Of a DNA stretch of 64,000 nucleotides, positions 24,747-33,842 are shown one piece after another (position 1 is the stretch's first letter; every line of letters begins with the position of its first letter). The notes below the pieces were generated by a model that saw nothing but the letters and a program-made list of their open reading frames with translations, ran no database searches and had not been told where the DNA came from. Both the position numbers and the translations under genes were made by a program. The DNA is from Streptomyces venezuelae ATCC 10712 (lineage in GTDB: Bacteria; Actinomycetota; Actinomycetes; Streptomycetales; Streptomycetaceae): NCBI RefSeq assembly GCF_008639165.1, contig NZ_CP029197.1, positions 5,336,001 to 5,400,000 of the forward strand, given 5' to 3'.

Positions 24747-25538
24747 TCAGCCCTCCCGCAGCTCCGTGTAGACCGCCGTCGCGTCGTCGTGCCGCTTCCA
24801 GCGGCGCACCCCGCCCGCCCGCTCGTCCGCCGCTTCGAGGGCCCGCACCCGGTGGAGCAGCCCGAGCGCGCCCTCCTTGCGCAGCACGCCCAGGCACTCC
24901 GCCCAGTCGCCCTCGCCGAACAGCTCCACCCAGCGGCTCGCCCCGTCCGTGAGCGCGGCCAGGGACCGTACCTCCGCACGCGGGGTCGAGCCGGTCACCG
25001 CCCGCACCGCGACCGCCGGGTCGGCCGCCGCCGTGAAGAAGCCGCCCTCGTGGTTCCGCAGCCGGTCCGTCGCCGCGAGCGAGCGCAGGATCTCGTCCGG
25101 CACCCGGTCGAGCCGGTCGTCCAGCACGGCACGCACCGCCCCGTCCGGGGACTCCAGGAGCAGGACGGAGTCGGAGAGGACGAGGTGCTCGACCGAGGAG
25201 GCGTCCCAGCGCGCCAGGACCACGGTCGCCTGGGGCGTACGGACGTGAGAAAGGTCACAGGTGTCGCGGTGGGCATCCGCGGTGCGCCGGATTGCCAGCG
25301 ACAGGATCTCGGACAGCGACATGTCCGGCCGGGAAGCGGACAGTTCGGTCAAAGCCCCACCGAGTCGCGCGGTGAACCACGGGACGGAGTGCACACAACC
25401 GTCGTCGCCCACGGGCGGGGTGACGCCGTCGAGGAGGACGACGGTCCCCCCGCCGCCGGAGGCGGGCAGAGCGGCGGCCGCCCAGTCCTCGTTGGGGCGT
25501 TCGGGGCTGCCGGGGAGGGAGGCGACGTCGCTGCGCAT
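24747..25538 (-). CDS. PP2C-like Ser/Thr protein phosphatase domain protein
   Basis: 263 residues from ATG 25538. PP2C metal-ligand motifs are present in order: PNEDWAAA, VVLLDGVTPP, SLAALTDGASRW and KRHDDATAVYTEL. The family's usual N-terminal beta strands are short, and GVT replaces the usual GMG/GHG after the second Asp, so activity is likely but unproven. It is convergent with the MarR gene (4 bp apart) and divergent from the conservon, suggesting it may counteract a kinase in the neighbourhood, which is inference. Confidence 0.75.
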   Translation of the reverse strand: MRSDVASLPGSPERPNEDWAAAALPASGGGGTVVLLDGVTPPVGDDGCVHSVPWFTARLGGALTELSASRPDMSLSEILSLAIRRTADAHRDTCDLSHVRTPQATVVLARWDASSVEHLVLSDSVLLLESPDGAVRAVLDDRLDRVPDEILRSLAATDRLRNHEGGFFTAAADPAVAVRAVTGSTPRAEVRSLAALTDGASRWVELFGEGDWAECLGVLRKEGALGLLHRVRALEAADERAGGVRRWKRHDDATAVYTELREG

Positions 25539-25897
25539 GACATCCAGTGTGCCCGGCCCCCCGATCTCCTTCACCGGACCTACAAATGACCGGAAATGGC
25601 CTGTACCAACCCGGCGGCGGCCCGGACAGAGGCGGAACAGCCACCTCCGGGAAGCTGCGGGCGGGCATCCTGCCAAAGGCCGCCCGGAAGATCCAACCGA
25701 AGGCCCGCCGAGGCCCGCGGAACCGGTCCGGAGAAGTTGTTCGCCAACTCATGAGTGTTGTTCACTCGTTCGGGTGGCGGAGCGGCCGATGCGCGCCCCC
25801 TTACCGAAAGCGCTGGAATGGTCGGAAGCCGTACCAGGGGTGGGGGCGCTCCATGTGACCGGCCGTCACCTCTGCTTTGTGGGCGGACGAGTCAAGA
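25539..25897. other. Divergent intergenic region between the phosphatase and the conservon
   Basis: 359 bp without a gene. The most obvious element is GAGTG-TTGTT-CACTC, a perfect 5-bp dyad at 25753-25767 in a locally AT-richer stretch. I see no confident promoter hexamers. Confidence 0.5.
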
Positions 25898-28801
25898 ATG
25901 CGAGCACCGGTGCAGATGAAGCGGCCTCGGAGCAAGAACGGCACGCGGAGCCAGACCCCCGGTGCGGTGGAGGCGACCCCGGCCCCCGCGCCCGCCGGCC
26001 GGCCCAAGCGCGTCCGCAACCGCCTCGTCGCCGGCGTCGCCCTCGTCGGCATCACGGTCCTGGCCGCCGGCGCCCCCGCGATCCTCGCCGCCTCCGCCGA
26101 ACTCACCGACTCCCAGCGCCTGGTCACCCTCGCCGAACTCGACCGGCAGGCCGTCACCCTGGCCCACTCCCTCGCCGACGAGCGCGACGAGGTCGTCGCC
26201 TACATCGCCGCGGGCCGCGACAACCAGTCAGGCGACGCCAAGCACAAGCGCCAGATCACCAGCACCCGCTCCACCCGCGTCGACCGCCAGATCGACGAGA
26301 TCAGGCCCGCCGCCTCCGCCGAGCTCCGCCGCGACCTCGCCGGAATCCCCTCCGTCCGCCGCAACGCGCTCACCAAGGGCACGGCCCTCGAGGCCCACCG
26401 GGCGTACTCGGAGGCCATCACCAAGCTCCAGGCCCTCGCCGAGGAGCTGGCCGACAAGACCCCGGCCCGCGCCGCCGACACCTCGCTCACCGAGGCCACC
26501 CGCGCCCCCGCCGCCCTCGGCCGCGCCGTCGAACAGGCCTCCGCCGCCCGCGGCCTGCTCCTCGCCGCGCTCTCCGTGCACCAGCCCAAGGCCACCGGGG
26601 ACGTCCACTACGACCCCGAGACCGACAGCTACGTCCCCGACGTGCCCGCGGGCGCCGCCGAGGCCGAGCGCGCCCGGGACGTCCTCACCGCCGCCGCCCA
26701 GCAGGCCCGGGTCCGTGAACTCGCCGCCCTCGGCGACTTCGACCAGGCCGCGGGACCGGCCGCCCGCGACTCCTTCGCCACCACCGTCGCGGGACCCGAC
26801 GTCAAGAGCGCCGAGCGGTCACTGGCCACCCTCACCGACCAGCCCCGGCTCACGGAGACCGAGCGGGCGACCGACCCGGCCGCCCTGGAGGCCGCCCTCT
26901 CCGCCCGCATCGAGCAGATGCGGGGCGTCGAGTCCGCCCTCGCCGCCGAGCGGGTCGAACGGCTCGGCGCGCTCCGCGACGACGACGTCACCGCCCTCGA
27001 ACTGCGCCTCGCCTTCCTCGGCGGCTGTCTGCTCGTCGCCGTCGGCATCTCCACCTACGTCGCCCGCACCCTCACCCGGCCGCTCGCCGTCCTCCGCATC
27101 GGCGCCGCACGGCTCTCCGCCGCCCCCGCGCCGCACACGGAGGAGCCGGTCCGCTTCACCGGCCGCAACGACGAGTTTGCCCAGGTCGTCCGCTCCCTCA
27201 ACACCCTGCACGGCAAACTCTCCGGCCTCGCCGGGCAGAACGAGCGGCTCACCGAGCGGCTCGCCGACGCGACGGCCGACCTGGCCGCCGCCAAGGAGAC
27301 CCTCGGCACCGAGCTCGCCACCCAGCGCGCCGAACTCCAGGGGCAGGTCGCGCTCCTCACCGCCGACCTCGAAGGGCTCAGGGGCACCGTCCACCACACC
27401 TTCGTCAACCTCTCGCTGCGCAGCCTCGGCCTCGTCGAGCGGCAGCTGGGCGTCATCGAGAAGCTGGAGGAGCGCGAGCAGGACCCGGACCGCCTCGCGA
27501 CCCTCTTCAAGCTCGACCACATGGCGACCGTCATGCGCCGCCACAGCGAGAACCTCCTCGTCCTCGCCGGCCACGAGCACGTCCACGGCCACGCCGGACC
27601 CGTCCCGCTCGTCGACGTGCTGCGCGCCGCCGTCAGTGAGATCGAGCGGTACGAGCGCGTCACCATCCAGTCCCTGCCGCCGCACGCGCAGGTCGCCGGC
27701 TTCGCGGCGGACGATCTGAGCCACCTGGTCGCGGAACTCCTGGAGAACGCCACCTCCTTCTCGCCGCCCGACGCCGAGGTCCAGCTCTCCGGCTGGCTCC
27801 TGGAGTCCGGCGAGGTGATGCTCTCCGTCCAGGACTCGGGCATCGGCATGACGGCCTCCCGGCTCGCCGAGCTCAACGCGCGCCTGGCCGACGCCGATCC
27901 CGCCGCGTTCGAGGGCGAGGGCCTCGGCATGCGGGTCATCGCCCTGCTCGCCGCCCGGCACGGCGTCCGCGTCGAGCTGCGCGAGCAGAAGCCGGGCGGG
28001 ACGGCCGCCGTCGTGGTCCTGCCGCAGCCCCTGCTGCCCACGGCCCCGCCGACCGCCGTCACCGAGCCGGTACGGGTCCCGGGCGCGGCCCCCACCTTCC
28101 ACCTGCCCGGCTCGGCTGCGGAGGCCAACTCCAACGCGCTGCCGTCCCGCAACCGGGACGGGTTCACGGACCCGCTGGTGGAAGCGGCCGAACGCGCCTT
28201 CCTCGCGGCGGAGCCGACGCCGGAGCCGGAGCCCGCGTACGTACCGGAGCCGGAGCCCGCGTACGTACCGGAACCGGAGCCCGAGCCCGCGTGCGCACCG
28301 GAGCCCGAGCCCCCGTACGACCCGGCGCCCGCCTACGAGGCACCCGAGCCGGAGCTTGCGTACCCCGCCGAGAGCGTCTCCGAGACGACCCTCCAGGTCC
28401 GGCTGCCCGACCCGCCGCCGGAGCCGGACACCCACGAGCGCGCGGCGGACGTGGCCACGGACCTCGCGCACGAAGAGCCCGCGCCCCCCGCCCCCGCCCC
28501 CGAGCCGGTCACCGACCAGCCGGTTCCCGGGCCGCGCACCGCACAGTGGGAGCGGGTCACCGACAAGGGCCTGCCCAAGCGCACCCCGCAGGTGGTCCGG
28601 CCGGCCGGACCGGCCGCCACCCCCCGCCGGGGCGGCGTGGACGCGGAGGCCCTGCGCCGCCGCCTCGGGGGCTTCCACCAGGGCGCCAAGGCCGGGCGCC
28701 GCGACGTGGAGGCGGAGTTGGACACGGCGCGGACAGAAGCCGTAAGGACTGCACGTACAGAGGAGATGACGGGGGACACAGTCGAGGAGGCACGCAGTTG
28801 A
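25898..28801 (+). CDS. Conservon sensor histidine kinase-like protein (CvnA type)
   Basis: About 967 residues from ATG 25898; ATG 25916 and GTG 25910 are alternatives. It has a first membrane helix (VAGVALVGITVLAAGAPAI), a ~300-residue extracytoplasmic nitrate/sulfonate-type sensing region, and a second helix (FLGGCLLVAVGISTYVA, ~368-390). HAMP, coiled coil, and a kinase core follow, with the N-box LVAELLENATSFSPP and G-box DSGIGM...GEGLGMRVIALLA. The dimerisation region lacks a classical H-box, as in other CvnA proteins. The C-terminal ~250 residues are Pro/Glu-rich with EPEPAYVP repeats. It is coupled to the roadblock gene by a TTGA overlap. Conservons are membrane-associated GTPase signalling modules of actinomycetes. 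Confidence 0.92.
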   Translation: MRAPVQMKRPRSKNGTRSQTPGAVEATPAPAPAGRPKRVRNRLVAGVALVGITVLAAGAPAILAASAELTDSQRLVTLAELDRQAVTLAHSLADERDEVVAYIAAGRDNQSGDAKHKRQITSTRSTRVDRQIDEIRPAASAELRRDLAGIPSVRRNALTKGTALEAHRAYSEAITKLQALAEELADKTPARAADTSLTEATRAPAALGRAVEQASAARGLLLAALSVHQPKATGDVHYDPETDSYVPDVPAGAAEAERARDVLTAAAQQARVRELAALGDFDQAAGPAARDSFATTVAGPDVKSAERSLATLTDQPRLTETERATDPAALEAALSARIEQMRGVESALAAERVERLGALRDDDVTALELRLAFLGGCLLVAVGISTYVARTLTRPLAVLRIGAARLSAAPAPHTEEPVRFTGRNDEFAQVVRSLNTLHGKLSGLAGQNERLTERLADATADLAAAKETLGTELATQRAELQGQVALLTADLEGLRGTVHHTFVNLSLRSLGLVERQLGVIEKLEEREQDPDRLATLFKLDHMATVMRRHSENLLVLAGHEHVHGHAGPVPLVDVLRAAVSEIERYERVTIQSLPPHAQVAGFAADDLSHLVAELLENATSFSPPDAEVQLSGWLLESGEVMLSVQDSGIGMTASRLAELNARLADADPAAFEGEGLGMRVIALLAARHGVRVELREQKPGGTAAVVVLPQPLLPTAPPTAVTEPVRVPGAAPTFHLPGSAAEANSNALPSRNRDGFTDPLVEAAERAFLAAEPTPEPEPAYVPEPEPAYVPEPEPEPACAPEPEPPYDPAPAYEAPEPELAYPAESVSETTLQVRLPDPPPEPDTHERAADVATDLAHEEPAPPAPAPEPVTDQPVPGPRTAQWERVTDKGLPKRTPQVVRPAGPAATPRRGGVDAEALRRRLGGFHQGAKAGRRDVEAELDTARTEAVRTARTEEMTGDTVEEARS
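28215..28365 (+). repeat. Tandem Glu-Pro repeats in the kinase tail
   Basis: Imperfect units of about 24-30 bp encoding EPEPAYVP and variants, repeated about five times in the C-terminal tail of the conservon kinase. Some adjacent units are nearly identical in DNA, so copy number may vary between strains. Confidence 0.7.
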
Positions 28802-29289
28802 CCGCGACGGGAACGTTCGGACTGAGTACGGAAGCCCGCAACCTGCAATGGCTGCTGGGGAATCTGGTGGAGGAGGTGCCCGGGGTCCGCTCGGTCGCCG
28901 TGGTCTCCTCCGACGGCCTGATGCTGCTCTCGTCGGACCCGGCCGTCCAGCAGAGCACGACGGCCGCCGCCGAAGCCGGCCGTCCTGACGGGCCGCGCGG
29001 CTCCAGCGCCGACCTGGCCACGATCGTCTCCGGCATCGGCAGCCTGACCATCGGCGCCGCCCGCCTGATGGACGGCGGCGGGGTCAAGCAGACGATGGTG
29101 GCCATGGAGGAGGGCAGCGTGTTCGTGATGTCGATCAGCGACGGTTCGCTGCTCGGCGTGCACGCCACGCCCGACTGCGACATGAGCGTCGTCGCGTACC
29201 ACATGGCGCTCTTCGTGGGCCGCGCCGGTCACGTACTCACCCCCGAAGTCCGCAGCGAGCTGCGCAAGTCGATGGAGAGCACCCAGTGA
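28798..29289 (+). CDS. Roadblock/LC7 domain protein (CvnB type)
   Basis: 163 residues from TTG 28798, chosen because GAGGAGG (28784-28790) lies 7 nt upstream and the TTGA overlaps the kinase stop. Roadblock/LC7 features: NLQWLLGNLVEEVPGVRSVAVVSSDGLMLLSSD, then SADLATIVSGIGSLTIGAARLM and GSLLGVHATPDCDMSVVAYHMALFVGRAGHVLTPEVRSELR. An insertion (~residues 43-60, Ala/Pro/Gly-rich) lengthens it beyond the usual ~137 residues. In conservons this protein acts with the GTPase, probably as a regulator or activator. Confidence 0.92.
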   Translation: MTATGTFGLSTEARNLQWLLGNLVEEVPGVRSVAVVSSDGLMLLSSDPAVQQSTTAAAEAGRPDGPRGSSADLATIVSGIGSLTIGAARLMDGGGVKQTMVAMEEGSVFVMSISDGSLLGVHATPDCDMSVVAYHMALFVGRAGHVLTPEVRSELRKSMESTQ

Positions 29290-29717
29290 CGTCAGTGTCG
29301 TCGGCCTACCCGGGGCCCCGCGCCCACCGGCTGCCCGTACGGGGCGACGGACGCCGCCCCGCGCGCGTGCGCCCGTACTCGCTGACCGGCGGGCGGACCC
29401 GCTTCGGCCATGTCCTGCTCGTCGAGACCTTCGTGGCCGCGCTCGAGGCGTCCGCCGCGCGCAAGGTACTGACGGACGGCGGGCCCAGTGCCCGGGGTCT
29501 GATGCCGGAGATGCGGGCCATCGTCGAGATCTGCCGCCGGATGCGGACCGTGGCGGAGATCTCGGCGCTCCTGAAGATGCCGTTGGGGGTCGTCCGGGTG
29601 CTGCTCAGTGACCTGGCCGACCAGGGAAAGATCCGTGTGTACGGGACCGGTCACGGCACCGGCCAGCCCGACCGCGCGCTCCTCGAAAGGGTGCTGAGTG
29701 GACTCCGTCGTCTCTGA
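29286..29717 (+). CDS. DUF742 protein (CvnC type)
   Basis: 143 residues from GTG 29286, which overlaps the roadblock stop as GTGA. The conserved winged-helix-like core is MRAIVEICRRMRTVAEISALLKMPLGVVRVLLSDLADQGKIRVY, with VRPYSLTGGRT near the N-terminus. It is a standard conservon member of unresolved biochemical function. It overlaps the downstream GTPase gene by 20 bp. Confidence 0.92.
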   Translation: MTSVSSAYPGPRAHRLPVRGDGRRPARVRPYSLTGGRTRFGHVLLVETFVAALEASAARKVLTDGGPSARGLMPEMRAIVEICRRMRTVAEISALLKMPLGVVRVLLSDLADQGKIRVYGTGHGTGQPDRALLERVLSGLRRL

Positions 29718-30435
29718 CGCCACCGCCGGCGACGTCTCCGACGTCGTCACCGACTCCCCGGCGGTGGCGGGCATTCCCGCGCAGCCCCAGGCGCCCGAAA
29801 CCGATCTGTTCCGCCGAGATACCGCCGAGCGGACCGACGGCCCGGACGCCGAGGACGGCGCGCAGGACTGGCAGCTGGACCACACCCGCGCCCCGATCGC
29901 GACGAAGATCGTCGTCGCGGGCGGCTTCGGCGTCGGCAAGACCACCTTCGTCCGCGCGGTCTCGGAGATCACCCCGCTGCAGACCGAGGCGCTGATGACC
30001 CGGGCGAGCGAGGACACCGACGACCTCAGCGCGACCCCGGACAAGCTCACCACCACGGTGGCGATGGACTTCGGCCGGATCACCCTCGACAACGACCTGG
30101 TGCTGTACGTCTTCGGTACGCCGGGACAGCAGCGCTTCTGGTTCATGTGGGACGACCTGGTGCGCGGCGCGATCGGCGCGATCGTGCTGGCCGACACGCG
30201 CCGGCTCACGGACTGCTTCCCGGCCCTGGACTACTTCGAGAGCTGCGGGCTGCCGTACATCGTGGCCGTCAACCACTTCGAGGGCACCGAGCTGTTCGAG
30301 GCGGACGACGTCAGGGAGGCGCTGACCGTACCCGCCCACGTGCCCGTGGTGATCATGGACGCGCGCAAGCGGTACAGCGTCGTCGAGAGCCTGCTCGCGA
30401 TGGTCGCGCACGCGCTGGAACACACCCCCGAATAG
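29698..30435 (+). CDS. Conservon GTPase (CvnD type, MglA-like)
   Basis: 245 residues from GTG 29698, with AAAGGG upstream. A ~60-residue acidic N-terminal extension precedes the small-GTPase core: P-loop GGFGVGKT at 75-82, the TTTVAMDFGRI region, G3 VFGTPGQQRFWFM and the NHF motif AVNHFEG (in place of NKxD). The core matches the ATP/GTP-binding CvnD family; the long N-terminal extension is unusual. It presumably cycles on the inner membrane with the kinase-like protein and the roadblock protein. Confidence 0.93.
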   Translation: MDSVVSDATAGDVSDVVTDSPAVAGIPAQPQAPETDLFRRDTAERTDGPDAEDGAQDWQLDHTRAPIATKIVVAGGFGVGKTTFVRAVSEITPLQTEALMTRASEDTDDLSATPDKLTTTVAMDFGRITLDNDLVLYVFGTPGQQRFWFMWDDLVRGAIGAIVLADTRRLTDCFPALDYFESCGLPYIVAVNHFEGTELFEADDVREALTVPAHVPVVIMDARKRYSVVESLLAMVAHALEHTPE

Positions 30436-30473
30436 ATCGCTCAGCTCGCCCCGTCACGCCAGGAGCACCACCC

Positions 30474-31709
30474 ATGCGGAAGATACTCATAGTCGGCGCC
30501 GGCCAGTCCGGTCTGCAGCTCGCCCTCGGACTCCAGTCGCAGGGGTACGAGGTCACCCTCATGTCGAACCGGACGGCGGACGAGATCCGTTCCGGCCGGG
30601 TCATGTCCACCCAGTGCATGTTCGACACCGCGCTCCAGCACGAGCGGGACCTCGGCCTGAACTTCTGGGAGTCCCAGGCCCCGCGGATCGAGGGCCTCGG
30701 CGTCTCCGTCGCCGCCCCGGACGCGGGCCGCGCGATCGACTGGGTCGGGAAGCTCGACGGGTACGCCCAGTCCGTCGACCAGCGGGTCAAGATGGCCGGC
30801 TGGATGGAGACCTTCGCCCAGCGCGGCGGCCAGCTGGTGATCCACGGCGCGGCCGTGGGCGACCTGGACTACTTCTCGCGCAACTACGACCTCGTCCTGG
30901 TGGCGGCGGGCAAGGGCGAGCTGGTCTCGATGTTCGGCCGGGACGCCTCGCGTTCGCCGTACGCCGAGCCGCAGCGCGCGCTGGCCGTCGCGTACGTCCA
31001 CGGTCTCGGCCCGCGCCCCGAGCACCCCGACTTCGACGCGGTGCGCTGCAACCTGGTCCCCGGCGTCGGCGAGCTGTTCGTGATGCCGACCCTGACGACC
31101 GGCGGCCGCGCCGACATCCTCTTCTGGGAGGGCGTCCCCGGCGGCCCGCTCGACGTCTTCCAGGGCGTGAAGGACCCCTCCGAGCACCTGGCGCTGACCC
31201 TGGAGCTGATGGAGAAGTTCACGCCCTGGGAGTACGCGCGCGCCACCCGGGTCGAGCTGACCGACGCGGGCGGCACGCTCGCCGGCCGGTACGCGCCGAC
31301 CGTCCGCAAGCCGATCGGCCGGCTGCCCGGCGGCGGCCTGGTCCTGGGCGTCGCGGACGTCGTCGTCGCCAACGACCCGATCACCGGCCAGGGTTCGAAC
31401 TCGGCGTCGAAGTGCGCCGCCGCCTACCTCGCGGCGATCGTCGAACACGGCGACAAGCCGTTCGACGAGGAGTGGATGCAGTCGGCCTTCGACCGCTACT
31501 GGACCACCGCCCAGCACGTCACCAAGTGGACGAACGCGATGCTGGGCGTCCCGCCGGAGCACGTCCTGAACCTGATCGGCGCGGCGGGCGAACTCCAGCC
31601 GGTCGCGGACCGCTTCGCGAACGGCTTCAACGACCCGGCGGACTTCGAGAACTTCTTCTTCGACCCCGAGAAGACGAACGCGTACCTGGCGGAGGTCGCG
31701 GGGGCCTGA
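30474..31709 (+). CDS. Styrene/indole monooxygenase-type FAD enzyme
   Basis: 411 residues from ATG 30474, with AGGAG 8 nt upstream and only 38 bp after the conservon GTPase. It begins with a Rossmann FAD motif, ILIVGAGQSGLQLALGLQSQGYEVTLMS, followed by TADEIRSGRVMSTQCMFDTAL, LVLVAAGKGELVSMF and a second FAD-binding segment VVVANDPITGQGSNSASKC. This is the StyA-type group E flavoprotein monooxygenase layout (about 410-415 residues), which epoxidises or hydroxylates aromatic substrates using FADH2 from a separate reductase. No reductase gene is adjacent. Its position suggests co-transcription with the conservon. Confidence 0.88.
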   Translation: MRKILIVGAGQSGLQLALGLQSQGYEVTLMSNRTADEIRSGRVMSTQCMFDTALQHERDLGLNFWESQAPRIEGLGVSVAAPDAGRAIDWVGKLDGYAQSVDQRVKMAGWMETFAQRGGQLVIHGAAVGDLDYFSRNYDLVLVAAGKGELVSMFGRDASRSPYAEPQRALAVAYVHGLGPRPEHPDFDAVRCNLVPGVGELFVMPTLTTGGRADILFWEGVPGGPLDVFQGVKDPSEHLALTLELMEKFTPWEYARATRVELTDAGGTLAGRYAPTVRKPIGRLPGGGLVLGVADVVVANDPITGQGSNSASKCAAAYLAAIVEHGDKPFDEEWMQSAFDRYWTTAQHVTKWTNAMLGVPPEHVLNLIGAAGELQPVADRFANGFNDPADFENFFFDPEKTNAYLAEVAGA

Positions 31710-31774
31710 CCCGGGGGTCGGGCGGTGGCGGAAAAGGGGTCGATCCGTCGCCTGGGGTGGCCGATCATGTCGGC

Positions 31775-32302
31775 ATGTCTCCCTCGCACACCCTTGCCCG
31801 CGTGGACGCCGACCTCGCCGCCGGCCGGGTCCCCATGGCGCGTCAGCGGCTGCGCGGGCTGGTCTCCTCGTTTCCGCACGACCTGACGCTGCGGCGTCGG
31901 CTCGCCGAGGTGTACCGGCTGTACGGGGACGCGGCCGAGGCAGGGCGCTGGATGTACCTCGAAGAGGACCGGAGCCCGGACGAGACCGCCGCCTTCGAGG
32001 CGCGCTACCGGACTCCCGGGTGGCGGATGAAGGCCCTCGCCTGGCGCGGCCCCGAGGCGCTGGCGGCGAACGCGTTCGCCGAGGAGCAGCTCATGACCCT
32101 GCGGACCGCCTGCGCCGAGCGGCTGGGGCGGCCCGTCGACTGGGACGACCCCGCCTCCTCCGCGCGGGACAGGGGCGAGGAGTGGGTGCCCGAGGAGCGC
32201 GGCTGGACGGTGGCCGGGGTACTCGTGGGCACCGGCATCACGGCGGGCGTCGTCGTGAACGGGGCGCTCTGGGTGCTCGGGCTCATGTCCCTCCTCGAGT
32301 AG
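31775..32302 (+). CDS. DUF6584-like protein with C-terminal membrane helix
   Basis: 175 residues from ATG 31775. The N-terminal part (HTLARVDADLAAGRVPMARQRLRGLVSSFPHDLTLRRRLAEVYRLYGDAAEAGRWMYL) resembles a TPR-like helical domain of the DUF6584 type. DETAAFEARY is followed near the end by one hydrophobic helix (GVLVGTGITAGVVVNGALWVLGLM). Its function is unknown. It lies between the monooxygenase and a convergent NlpC/P60 gene. Confidence 0.75.
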   Translation: MSPSHTLARVDADLAAGRVPMARQRLRGLVSSFPHDLTLRRRLAEVYRLYGDAAEAGRWMYLEEDRSPDETAAFEARYRTPGWRMKALAWRGPEALAANAFAEEQLMTLRTACAERLGRPVDWDDPASSARDRGEEWVPEERGWTVAGVLVGTGITAGVVVNGALWVLGLMSLLE

Positions 32303-32322
32303 CGCGCCGGGGCGACGGCGGT

Positions 32323-33768
32323 TCAGGCGTGGTCGTAGCCCTCGTCGCCGCCGTCCCTCGCCCCCGCGGGCAGCGGCGGCGGAGTGTACGAGGCCAGCGC
32401 CTCCCCGCCCTCATCGGGGCGTACGGCCCCGAGCAGCGGGTTCGCCGCGATCGGTGACACCTTCACCTTCCCGCCGGGCCGCGGCGCCTGCACCACCAGA
32501 CCCTCGCCGAGGTAGACGGCCACATGGGTCGCGCCCGGGAAGTAGACCACCAGGTCCCCGGGGCGGAGTTCGGACAGCGGGACCCGGGGGAGCGTCGCCC
32601 ACTGCTCCTGGCTGGTGCGCGGCAGCTCCCGGCCGGCCGCCGCCCAGGCCTGCTGGGTGAGCCCCGAGCAGTCGTACGTCTCCGGGCCCTCCGCCCCCCA
32701 CTCGTACGGCTTGCCGATCTGGCCCACCGCGAACCGCAGGGCCTCCGCGCCCGCCCGGGAGGGCGTGCGGGGGCCGTCCAGGACGCCGGAGCCGAGCAGT
32801 TCGCGCTGCGCGCCCGCCGTCTGGGTCCGCTCCAGCTCGGTGAGCCGGGCCAGTTGGTCCGTGGAGAGCCCGGCCAGGAGTTTCTCGACCTCGGCGAGCC
32901 TGCCCCGCACCTCGTCGCGCCGCTTGCGCTGCGCGGCGGCCAGGGTCTGCTGCCGGTCGAGCGCCTTGCGTGACGCGCGCGCCAGGTCGGCGGCCTGCCG
33001 CTCGGCCTTCTCCAGCCGGGGCACGGCCGTCGCCCGGTCCCGCGAGGCGCGTGCCATCAGCTGCCCCTGCTCCATGGCGGACTGCGGGTCGGGCGCGAAG
33101 AGCAGCCGCAGGTAGGCGGAGAACTCGGACGTGCCCTGGTACTGCTCCCGGGCGATCCGCCCGGCCGCGGCCCGCTCCTTCGCGAGGGCGGTCCGGGCGG
33201 CGGTGAGCCGGGCGGTGACCTTTTTGGTGTCGAGGGCCTGGAGCTTCAGGGCCTCCTCGGCGGCGTTGAACCGCTCGGTGGCCTCCTCGGTCTGCCGGTA
33301 GAGCGTCCGCATCCGGGTGAGCAGCGCGGAGACGGAGTCGCCGCCGGGGGGAGGGAGGGCGGCGGCGTCGTCGGTCTCGCCGGGCGCGTCCGTGGCCGGG
33401 GGAGTGGGGACGGGGGCCTCGGCGGCGACCGGATCGGGGGCGTCGACGCTGGCGCCTGGGGCGTCGTCGGCGGCCCCGGGGCTGACAGGGTCGCCGGGTT
33501 CCTGCCGCGCAGGCTCGGCGGCCCCGTCGGGTTCCTGGGGCTCGGGGCCTGCCGGTTCGGCGGGGTCGGCGGCGGGGTCGACCGGGCCCACCGGTTCGGC
33601 GGCGGGGTCGGCCCAGGCGATGGGGGCCTGCGCCGGGGGGACCGTGGGGGCCGGGGGGTCGGCCGGGGGGCGGGGCGCGGTGGTGGCGCCCGACGGGGCG
33701 ACCCCGGTGAGCGCGGTCGCCGCGGCGAGCGCCCCCGTGCAGACCGTACGCAGCAGCCTTCGTGACAC
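32323..33768 (-). CDS. Secreted NlpC/P60 peptidoglycan endopeptidase (RipA-like)
   Basis: 481 residues from GTG 33768, with GGAGG 7 nt upstream. A signal peptide (LLRTVCTGALAAATALTGVAPSGA) is followed by ~110 residues of Pro/Ala/Asp/Glu. A long coiled coil comes next (LTRMRTLYRQTEEATERFNAAEEALKLQ... to about residue 330), then the NlpC/P60 domain with catalytic Cys in ETYDCSGLTQQAW and His in GATHVAVYLGEG. Such enzymes cut D-iGlu-mDAP bonds during cell separation and growth; the coiled coil usually controls activity or recruits partners. It has a short upstream region and appears monocistronic. Confidence 0.93.
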   Translation of the reverse strand: MSRRLLRTVCTGALAAATALTGVAPSGATTAPRPPADPPAPTVPPAQAPIAWADPAAEPVGPVDPAADPAEPAGPEPQEPDGAAEPARQEPGDPVSPGAADDAPGASVDAPDPVAAEAPVPTPPATDAPGETDDAAALPPPGGDSVSALLTRMRTLYRQTEEATERFNAAEEALKLQALDTKKVTARLTAARTALAKERAAAGRIAREQYQGTSEFSAYLRLLFAPDPQSAMEQGQLMARASRDRATAVPRLEKAERQAADLARASRKALDRQQTLAAAQRKRRDEVRGRLAEVEKLLAGLSTDQLARLTELERTQTAGAQRELLGSGVLDGPRTPSRAGAEALRFAVGQIGKPYEWGAEGPETYDCSGLTQQAWAAAGRELPRTSQEQWATLPRVPLSELRPGDLVVYFPGATHVAVYLGEGLVVQAPRPGGKVKVSPIAANPLLGAVRPDEGGEALASYTPPPLPAGARDGGDEGYDHA

Positions 33769-33842
33769 GTCACCACCTCCACCGGGATGATGACGCGTCA
33801 GTTCAACCGATTACCGTACGAATGGGGGCGCGTCCGGTGGCC

